Shown here piece after piece: positions 55,474 to 64,000 of a DNA stretch of 64,000 bases. The DNA lies in the NCBI GenBank assembly GCA_902806575.1, contig CADCXD010000010.1, positions 62,001-126,000 on the forward strand. The letters are read 5' to 3'. The DNA comes from Jackrogersella multiformis. Taxonomy: Eukaryota > Ascomycota > Sordariomycetes > Xylariales > Hypoxylaceae. How positions within the stretch are numbered: the first letter of the stretch is position 1; every line of letters begins with the position of its first letter. The position numbers and the translations under genes are program-made. The notes beneath the pieces are model-generated. The model had not been told where the DNA came from and did not search any database. It saw nothing but the letters and a program-made list of their open reading frames with translations.

Positions 55474-58400
55474 ATGAGTAAATTTTCACATGGGGGGCTT
55501 TATCATCGAGTATCCTAGGATGGCGTACGAGATGATTTGGGTATTTATTTCCGGCAGCATACCACAGCGCGAGCGAGTCAGCTTCTAGCTTCATAGGCCT
55601 ACTTCGGATGGTGGCCGATGTGTCGCAAACGTTTCAAAATAGCCAATTCCGAGGAGCGATTGGGTCGACCATATCCTATTCGAATGGTTCTCATCGCTAT
55701 TATTTTGATTTTCTTTGTGTTGGCTTGTTATATACTTCGACTAAACCGTCAGAGTCACTTCAGCACGATCGAATGTAGCGACTAAACGGAGACATACCTG
55801 TTGCTTCGAAATCAAGCTTGTTTCGGATATGTTAAACGAAGATCGAGAGGAGCCTTCAGTTGAGGACATGAACATTTTTCTTTCTTCGAATGAATGTACT
55901 ATACTATTTTATAATGATGGAGGTTCGGGCTGCAAATGCAAATACCAAGAAAACTCGGCTTTGAAAGTCCCTCAATGATACCTCTTCATGGCGGATGTTC
56001 AGAGACAAAGGAGTTGCTGTTTTTGGGACTATGCACCTTACGGGTGCTGCCATTGGGAAGCGAGGCAAAGTCAAGCAAGAGAAAAATCACGATAGAGGGG
56101 AGGGGTGATAGACACAGCATGGAATGCGAGGTATAGAGGCATCCACCTTGCTCAATATCAAAAACGTATCAAACTCCGTCTCTCTCTCTCTGGCTTCAAG
56201 CGTATCTTTCTCTGAATTGGGAGGCCTGCCTGCCTCGGCACATTATCAGTAGTTCAGTCCCACCTCGTAATGTTTTATCCGGTCTAGCTGACGTGAATTG
56301 GTGAGTTAATAGGTTAATAGGGGAGTATATGAAGGGCACTGGTCGATCTTTTCGGGAATCTGACATTCCGAACCGAGGATTACTACCGTTACACAAGCCC
56401 TATATGTGCACATACGCACATAGATGCCGGATAAGCTGGCGATACCCGCTCATCTAGATGCTCGCTACCTAGGCTATCTTGTACATATCCTATGCGACAA
56501 GATGTTCTATTCAAAGATAGGTGCAGAGGCGGATGGGCAAATGCATCCCTATCTACGTAGGTAGGTAGGTATTGAACGGCTATGCTAATAAGATATACAC
56601 CTACGGTGGGTGTATTTCATCACCGGAGAACACCATCATCTAGTCCAGCAGAATTTATTGTTCGTTACTATACGTACCTTAGGTAGGTATACCTACATAG
56701 CTTTCCGTCCCGTGCTTCTTACTTCGCTCGGCCTTCGCTTTCGCTCTCGCTGTGCCCGGAATTTGCTCCGCCGCCATCTTGCTAGCTGGTATGAGCTGCG
56801 TTCTAAGGAGTAAGCAGATCTTATCTCGATCAGCATAGTCAGACACGCCCAGAAGCTTCACGTCTTCAGCCCTGAGATTTTTTTCGTTTCGTATTTATTT
56901 CCTGTCACGATTCGCCTCCTCACTCCGGTCGTTTCGATTAGGCATTAAGTTGCAGCTATCCGTCTACTCTTTTCTTTGACATATCTTGCATTCGACACTT
57001 GCACTCGGCACTTTGCCGGATATTCTACCAAGCTGTTGCCATCTGCTTGCTTATCTGCATGATAATATATATACCTATATATATCGACATGTGTGCACTT
57101 GGCGGTTTGCCCCCCACTCGACTAGAACCCGGATTCCCGGAACTTGAGGCTCAGATCTCTTTTAGTGTGGTGGAAAAGGGGTGGCCGTCTTTGTAATATC
57201 TCGATTTTGCCTCCGTTTATATGAATGAATGAAGAGCGACACCTGAGCCGGATAAATGGAAAGGCAGACAAGCTGAAGACATACGAATGTATCCCCGATG
57301 TATATCACCCGGAAGGAGTAGTATACGGAGTGGCGAATTCTCGGTATCTCTCTAGGCGCGTGCTGTGTACCTAGTGTACTATACATGTTCAAGTAATTCG
57401 ACCCTGCGTTGACTTGCGTTGCGCATGTAAGCGGCGCCTGCTACCATTCCCCCACTCCCATTCCCTATCCGGAAGGGCTCGTGACGGCGCCGTCGACTCC
57501 TAACAGGCAGTCATACGTGGTAACGGAAACACAGCGTGGCTCCTACAGGGCAATTTGAAGGTCTGTGGCAGCTGGCTGTGTAGGTAGATTAGGTAGCAAA
57601 AAAAGGCGAAGGAAAACCGCTCGGTCGACCTTGTTCGACTTCGGCACATATCAAGGAAATGTGTGCTTTGCCGCAGTCGGGCATTGGGGACGATTCCGGG
57701 GTTTTATCCCCGCCGGTGTCCCTTTCCTGTTGCCTGCGCCGTTAAATCCGCCACTCGGGGCACGCTGGGCTAGTTGTATTTTTGTGTAGATTTTGGTACA
57801 GACATCTCTAGTGGACACCGACCGATCCTGCATGTGCTTCCTCCTTGGGTAGCACCACCACTCCAGCATCGCATACAGAAAAGGGGAAATAAATCAAGAA
57901 ACGCGGGTTACGTAGGGCAGGCGTCACACGGCCTGCTACATCTGCAAGATGGGGGGACACACAAGGGAACAACTATATGCAGCATGATAGGCAGCACACC
58001 GAGAGGTTCAGATCCGCTCAGGGTTTCGCCCGAGAGATACATCACGTTAATAAGGTACGCGGTCCGTGTTCGCGTCCATTTGGGGGAGGGGGGTTTGTAG
58101 CTAGAGCCCGTGCCTACTCGGCGTTGAGGCTCGAAGGAGGAGATATCCCAACTTCTGTATACTGACGAGGCTGATTTCTCGGTCTGTCGCCAATGCCAGT
58201 GCCGCGAGACAAGACCGCACTGCTTTGTACGTCACATTTGCCGCGTTTGAAATAGATCCGTTGCTCAAAGTACTACACTCGTAGCCTAAAAAAGCCGCGC
58301 TGTGTTGCCATTCTAGGGTTATTTCCTATTTGTTATCTTCCGAGTCTTGTCGTACGGGTGATAATCGAATCGACCTCGTCCCCCTTTCATGACATTTGAA

Positions 58401-61400
58401 GAAGACGACTACCTCTGTCTTAGGAGGTGAGTAACATACCAGTAGCATCTTAAGAAAGGCAGAAACCCCTCAAAAAGGACTGCTCATTTTAGAACTCGCG
58501 CTTCATCGTATCCGAGAAACATACACCGGTTGCGCGCGAGTCCTATGGTTGAAATTAACGTAAACCGTGTCGCTCGTGTATCATGACTCAAGTTCAGGGC
58601 GGCAGCGGCTTGGTAGGCATATTTCTGTAAAGGTCATCTAGTGTCATCAAGATCGACAGTGCTCCCGGTTGAGTTATTCGAACGTTTACACTAAAAGGCT
58701 TTCGAGTAGTCGAGATTTGGAATACGCTCTAGTAAACAATCGGTAATGTGACATCGTGAACTACAAGTGCTGACCTCCAGGGCCTCCCGGGCTCTCAGCT
58801 AGTGAGATCTAAGGGCCCTGATCGACCCATCGACCGTTCAGTTTAGAGGTGGCCCTCCCGAATGAAACAGGCATGTAATAGGCACTAACCATAATGATAC
58901 ATAGGTGATGATCAGTCAGTATCGTCTATGTATCGCGTTGCGGCTACTATTCGCAAGGCCATCATCCATTGGTGAACATCTAGCCGTAGGAGTACATGAT
59001 ACAGGATAATCGAGTTGATCGAGGCCGGCCGATTAGCAATCTCGAGTGTAAGACCCAAGGATTTCGATTAGATATGGTGGAGTCATTGAGTGATCAAGCC
59101 CTAGCCCAGCTGATGAATCCCTGGAAAGAACGGTGAGCTTCATCGAGTCTCTGCTACGGACCAGCACGGAGTACTTGGTAAGATGACAACTAAGGGACTA
59201 AAAGAGTGGCGCTGGGGAATACATCCCGGGCGTCAACACCATCATCCTCCGGAACTCGGGAAGGGATGTGTTCGGTATAGTTATAATAGAGTATCTAACA
59301 TGACGATGTTCTCTGTTGTTGAATTGATCAATATAGTATAGCACTGGCTGAAGCCGTTGAGGCTGACGCAATTTAGAATCTCGTGTGGCTAGGCAGAGCC
59401 CCGCGATGGAGCTCGTAGGAACAGGTGCCTACCTAGTGTAGGTATGAGGTGGCCTAACCAGATGTGGTCGTATCCCTCGAGGATACGGTTCAAATCACTA
59501 CTTGGGACGCTTGGCCAGTTCCTGGGCTTGGGTTTCTCTGGTGCTAATAGCCTCGCCGGAGAGATTCGATCTCAGGAAGAATTCGCTATGTTTCTGAAAG
59601 TAGGTACCTACAACTGTATGTCACTGTTAACTCCCTTGCGGCGGAGACGGGTTATGAGATTCCCGCATATTACAGGTACCCTAGGTAGGCATCTTTCGAA
59701 GAGGCGTGCGTAATGTATCCGGGACGAGTAAGCTGTGATGTAGGCGATTGCCAACTTCATCTTTCCAAGTGATGCCGGATACATATTGCTGCCTGAATAT
59801 TGGGGATTCTAGTTCTAATCGGACAGTTAGAAACCCTCCCGAGCCTGCCGTTTCGATATACCTAAGTAGGTAATCTGATATTTGTTAATGACTCCGCCGG
59901 CGATTCCGTCGAGCCGGTGGAGCGATGATGGAGGATTTGCTAGGTTTATTATGGTGCAAAGCAGCAAAGTTGTTGTAATTAGGAACTTTCCGCAAGGGCG
60001 CTCGCCTCATCCCGGTCAAGAATACATCACTTGATTCCTCAGGCTGTTAGGAAAAGATCCGCTACTGTAATCGGGGGGCCGTTTTTGGCCTATCAGACAG
60101 CCACCTCTGAGGCGCAGCCACGGACGTTAGAGTCAGGCGATGCCACAACTTGCAGAGACGAGAGAAGACTCACTATGATGCCAACCTGGGTGCCGTAAAT
60201 ATGCTGCATCCGAGCGGGCATGGGTGAGAAAGCCGGAAAGAGAGAAGGAGATGGAAATAATCTACTCAGTATTATGGTAAGTAAACCGGGACCCGGAGAA
60301 GAGGCGATTGGGCCAGTTCCGAAACGACTGTAAGAATCCCCCACAATCGTGGGATGTACCGTCGTCATCCGCCTATGACTCCTATTATGTATGGCTGGAC
60401 TCGCGCTACTGCTGCAGACTTGGGGGGGAGACCCATCCGGCAAGGCTGATCGCCCAGGAACAGGCTGACAGCCACAATCAGCCTTGACCTCGAAGGAATG
60501 AGATAGGCGACTGGTAACTGACACTCGAGAGGGTGCGTGATGCCGATCTGAGACAGATCGGTTAGGCGGTACGGCACCTATTGAGATCTTACTAGGTTGC
60601 ACACGAGCGAGCGGATGTGTTGTGCGTCGTTTGCTGATCTTCCTGCCGATAAAGGAGATCAGTGAAGATAGTAACAATAAGAGTCATATCGTCACACGCC
60701 GCCGTCTCGTAATAGGTAGTCACCTTGCGCCTCTTAAGAATCGCTTCAAAAGATCGCTTGCGCCAAGCTTTGAGACCAATTCGGTGAAGGTAGCCATCAA
60801 CTACCTACCTAGGTAGGGTAGTTTCAAGCTCATCGACACCTAGGCACTTACACTAGCTACCCAGGCTGCTATCTAGGGTCTAGAATTCGTTTTTAGTCCT
60901 AACGGTCCTACATACATCCATGTGCGATACAAGTTAATGGTCACCTGGAAGTCACCTAGGTGTGTAGGTATCAGGTAGGTAGGTACCTAAGGTAGGCCTC
61001 GCGCTTAACAGAAAGCCCCGACAGGGTCCCTGTCGACCCAGGACAGTGGAATAGGTTGCAGCCACGTCGATCAGGACTTCGGGAAGTATCGAGATTCGGG
61101 AGTCCTGTTCGTCTGTTTCAGTTTCAGGGGAGAGCACCCAATGTGGACAGTTTACCTCCCAGGGAGATCTGCAGCATGCATTGGAAATGTAGGTGTTTCT
61201 AGCCTGCAGGAGAACAAAAGAACGAAGTTTATGATGATTTCTAGTCCACCAAGTCCTATTGGGTGCTGTTACGAATTAATCGTGGGCCCTCGCTACTAAC
61301 TATGCAGTTTACCGCTGCGCCCCCCTTAACAGCGTATTAGTGTAATTGCTATCCAACAGTGAACAGTGAACAGTGAATACCTAGGTATCCATAGTATCAT

Positions 61401-61550
61401 AAACATTACTTACTGATTTACTTACTTTTTGACTAAGTAACTAGGTAGTCATTGGAACGAATGACTCTTAACTTTCTGTTTGCTTCTATCGTTACTATGT
61501 ATGTACATTTGTAAAATAGGAGATACCGTAGATGTTATTTCTAATTCTTA

Positions 61551-61674
61551 CCAAGGTACCTTACCTACCTATAAGACAATACAACCTACCTCTAGGTAGG
61601 TAGTAAACTGTACCTTAGGTAAGCAAGCATACCTTAGGTAGGTAACTCCTATTTACCTCTTAGGTAGGTACCTA
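61551..61674. repeat. cluster of TACCTAGGTA/ACCTTAGGTAGG words
   Basis: At least eight overlapping CCTAGG or CCTTAGG words in about 120 bp, in both orientations. Confidence 0.8.
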
Positions 61675-62150
61675 TGGGAGCCTTCAATCTGATCAGCTTG
61701 CATGGATGTGTTAAGCGGCGGGTATCTGTCAGTGTGCCAGTGCGCCGTCTCCAGGGCCCTGGGTAGAGCAATTCCGTCATCATCCTGGCGAACTCACCCG
61801 CAATGGATTGGATGGTATTACTGATCCAGATTGCCTCCTATGGAAAAGTACGTGTGGTGAAGCAAAGCTGTTATTCCATATCTGGATCCGATTTCTGAAT
61901 GCATGTACCTTAGGGGTAGGTAAGCATATAGGTACTTACCTAGGTAAGTTAGTATCTCACAAGCCACATACCCAGCGTGGATTAGCAGAAAAATAAACCC
62001 GTACCATAACCAATCGTCACACATATATCGGGGTACCTAGGCGAAACTGTCGCGTGCGACCCCGGACTATCCATTCGTTACGCTACATACCTATGTATAG
62101 CACTTATAGAGTTCGTTATAATGAACTAGAAGAATAAACAAAAAAAAGGA

Positions 62151-62400
62151 TTACCTAGGTACCTACCTATATTAGGAAGTTAATCTATGCAAGGTACAGC
62201 TAGCCCTATCGTCCTACAATAGCGCTTAATACGATCAGTTCGCCCATAATCCTTATTAAGGATGAGCTAGGTAGGTACCTATCTATAACAAATTCCTTTT
62301 AAGCATTCTACTCCTAAGTAGATATTGCGTTAGAAAGTACCACATCGTAGGTACCTAGGTAGGTTCCGACGTTTGCTGACCACCCAAGGGCTAGGTACCT
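62151..62400. repeat. dispersed TACCTAGGTACCTACC words
   Basis: Several copies of the same palindromic family separated by unrelated sequence. Confidence 0.75.
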
Positions 62401-62492
62401 AAGTAAATCGGCAATAGAGAACTCACGGCGCCAGGTCCACCGGGCCGGTTGCTTAACACCCACACGGCGATGATTAAGTCCGCTCACCTTGG

Positions 62493-62730
62493 CTATTGGG
62501 TGTAATTATGTACGTTCAACCCTAAACCCGCTCCAAGCCACCCGACAAAGTCAACGTCGTCGTCGACAATGTAACGGTCTATGAGGTCATTCCTTGTTTT
62601 CTCGACCATAACCAGACTATGGTTCATGAGCTTCGTGAGCCGGTCTATCCAGCCATATCGGCGTTGGTGCTCCCGGTGCTCCCGGTGAAGGTCGGGTGAT
62701 AGAACACTCGCGATTATGAGCCTACATCTA
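62493..62730 (-). other. possible coding fragment (C-terminal exon or gene relic)
   Basis: On the minus strand a frame stays open for about 75 codons, preceded by a plausible acceptor (GATGTAG) near 62724 and ending at TAG 62495-62493. The protein-like content includes RRYGWIDRLTKLMNHSLVMV, EKTRNDLIDRYIVDDDVDFV and GWLGAGLGLNVHNYTQ, with normal amphipathic and acidic patterns rather than low-complexity sequence. No upstream exon or start codon could be joined, and I do not recognise the family. It may be a relic of a gene lost from this gene-poor end, or chance. Confidence 0.3.
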
Positions 62731-62956
62731 GCTTACTTAACTGGCTTACTTCTAAATATTTAAGACACTAGATTAATCCTGCCGCATCAATTTGACGTCA
62801 GTGTCTTAAGGTACCCAGTATACATAGTACATGTATGTAAAAACGTGGCTTTACCTACTACCTAATTAGGCTCGGTCCGCTAAAGTTCAGACCCTCCAAA
62901 CTTACCTAACTCCAGGGAAGAAACATTAAAATAGAAGCTAAGGTTAACTTAAATCT

Positions 62957-62995
62957 TAACTGTAACTGTAACTGTAACTATAACTATAACTGTAA
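62957..62995. repeat. TAACTG/TAACTA hexamer tandem repeat
   Basis: Six hexamer units, four TAACTG and two TAACTA. This is not the fungal telomere repeat (TTAGGG). Confidence 0.9.
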
Positions 62996-63960
62996 GGGCT
63001 TAGCATAACGTTCGAAGTATCAGTGTTCTTTCCTTATGAATTGCATTAATACCTACCTAGTATACTACTAAGGTATTATTATACTATCAATGTATTTTAT
63101 TAGGAACATGACTCTAACTAAAGGCCGAACAGTCGTAAGCATAGAAGCGAATAAAAAAAGATCAACCACTCAGGTGTTGTCTCTCACCTACCGTACCCTT
63201 GTAAGCACTGGCTATTGACGGTTAGCCAACACGCACAGCACAGGAAGCCTCGGGATCAACCCCCAAATGTTTGGAACATCTCGAAGTACTCGTCGCTGTG
63301 AACAATCTAGTCCCATCTTTGAATCCGCGGATGCCGGTTGTTATGGAACGGCACAGTGACATGAGTGCCGGTGTGTTAGCTAGACGGTAGGGGTTTATCG
63401 CATTCAACGCCAAGCTTATATCTAGCATACTATGTAGGTACCTAAGTAGGTAGCAGTAATATACATACGTGCCATCATATATAAGATATTGTTTGTAGTA
63501 TATTATATATAAAAAAAACTTACCCGGAGTATCATGTTCTAATATTATTAGAGTAGTATACTACGTTTCAACTTGTGTGTAGCGGCACTGCCGTTTCTCG
63601 AGAGGTATGTATAGAAACGTAAGTTCTGTCAGGTACTTCGGATACATGGCATCCATGGATGTCAGCTTCACTGCAACGGTACGAGGCCTACACTAGGTAC
63701 CTAGGTACCTACCTAAGGTAGCCATCCTTGCCTGGCAATCTGCAGCTAGCATACAAAGGTACAGGAGTACCTAAGTCCTGGGCCTGGATCAGCCCTGCAG
63801 GGAACTCGGTCCATGCCCGAATTTCCAATTCCAATCGAGGAGGGGAGTGGTCGATAGCTTGACCCGAATCCGAATGACGAAGGAGGAAATAATAATAATA
63901 GTCGGTTTATTTTTTTCCAATTTATTGTAGCACAGAGAACACAAACACCCAAACACCACC

Positions 63961-63992
63961 ACAACCATAACCACAACCACAACCACACACGC
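63961..63992. repeat. AACCAC-type simple repeat
   Basis: Repeated AACCAC/AACCAT hexamers at the right edge; the array may continue beyond the window. Confidence 0.85.
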
Positions 63993-64000
63993 ACCATAAC

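Larger units (their letters stand above)
55474..62492. other. 7-kb region without a recognisable gene
   Basis: POM1 3' flank followed by sequence in which all open frames are short or lack any family resemblance (the longest is 194 codons at 60093-60677, minus strand). TACCTAGG clusters, short hairpins (59469-59487, 61019-61035) and simple repeats occur. The base composition is ordinary, not the near-pure A/T of the transposon remnant. Confidence 0.5.
62731..64000. other. 1.3-kb right end without a recognisable gene
   Basis: Contains a TAACTG-type hexamer repeat, an AT-rich patch near 63480-63550, TACCTAGG words and a CCACAA-type repeat at the very end. An open frame at 63222-63428 (minus) was considered but not supported. 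Confidence 0.5.

Noticed and set aside
59481..59500. Possible tRNA T-arm (GGTTCAAATCA)
   Set aside because: No acceptor, D-arm or anticodon arm can be built around it.
60093..60677. 194-codon minus-strand open frame
   Set aside because: Composition is Ser/Pro/Arg-rich without any domain pattern or splice context; it looks like a chance frame in GC-balanced DNA.
62957..62995. Telomere-like repeat
   Set aside because: Units are TAACTG/TAACTA, not TTAGGG/CCCTAA, and the array is interstitial and short.
63222..63428. 68-codon minus-strand open frame with fairly protein-like sequence
   Set aside because: Could not be extended by any exon and no family was recognised.

Overview
This window is filamentous ascomycete nuclear DNA (Pezizomycotina, most likely a Sordariomycete). 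The signs are short spliceosomal introns of 50-170 bp with GTRNGT...CTRAY...YAG signals, proteins that read as Pezizomycotina orthologues, a transposon remnant carrying C-to-T/G-to-A damage typical of repeat-induced point mutation (RIP), and many palindromic TACCTAGGTA/TAGGTAGGTA words in the non-coding DNA. No tRNA, rRNA or CRISPR array was recognised. All gene models below were built by reading splice sites by hand.

Layout. 0-7.2 kb: 5' end of an old-yellow-enzyme-like flavin oxidoreductase (-, cut by the window edge), RTF1 (-), COQ7 (+), a GNAT acetyltransferase (+). 7.2-19.2 kb: gene-poor, with only a secreted SGNH/GDSL esterase (+), a membrane-anchored peptide-N-glycosidase A-like protein (-) and a hypothetical protein (-). 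19.2-26.1 kb: FAM210/DUF1279 protein (-), NCE102-like MARVEL protein (+), MATE transporter (-). 28.0-28.8 kb: a broken NLR/STAND-type N-terminal-domain gene (-). 29.5-47.8 kb: a dense housekeeping block of NUP133 (-), AFG1 ATPase (+), TRAPPC2L/Tca17 (-), mitochondrial malonyl-CoA:ACP transacylase (-), an AT-rich DNA transposon remnant, AP-3 mu (-), MPP10 (+) and a DMAC1/DUF4536 protein (+). 51.1-55.5 kb: POM1-like DYRK kinase (+). 55.5-64 kb: almost empty, with one possible coding fragment near 62.6 kb.

The genes do not form a pathway or cluster. They are ordinary core functions: transcription elongation (RTF1), ubiquinone (COQ7), mitochondrial fatty acid synthesis (MCT1), mitochondrial quality control (AFG1) and complex I assembly (DMAC1-like), nuclear pore (NUP133), vesicle traffic (TRAPPC2L, AP-3 mu), ribosome biogenesis (MPP10) and cell polarity (POM1). 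Accessory content is limited to the two secretory hydrolases, the MATE transporter, the hypothetical gene, the NLR-like pseudogene and the transposon.

I found no convincing undescribed system. The best leads are a 1,485-bp TA-flanked element with 110-bp terminal inverted repeats whose interior has lost almost all G and C except in CpG; the NLR-like pseudogene with an A6 frameshift and one in-frame stop but a preserved intron; and the palindromic TACCTAGGTA family.
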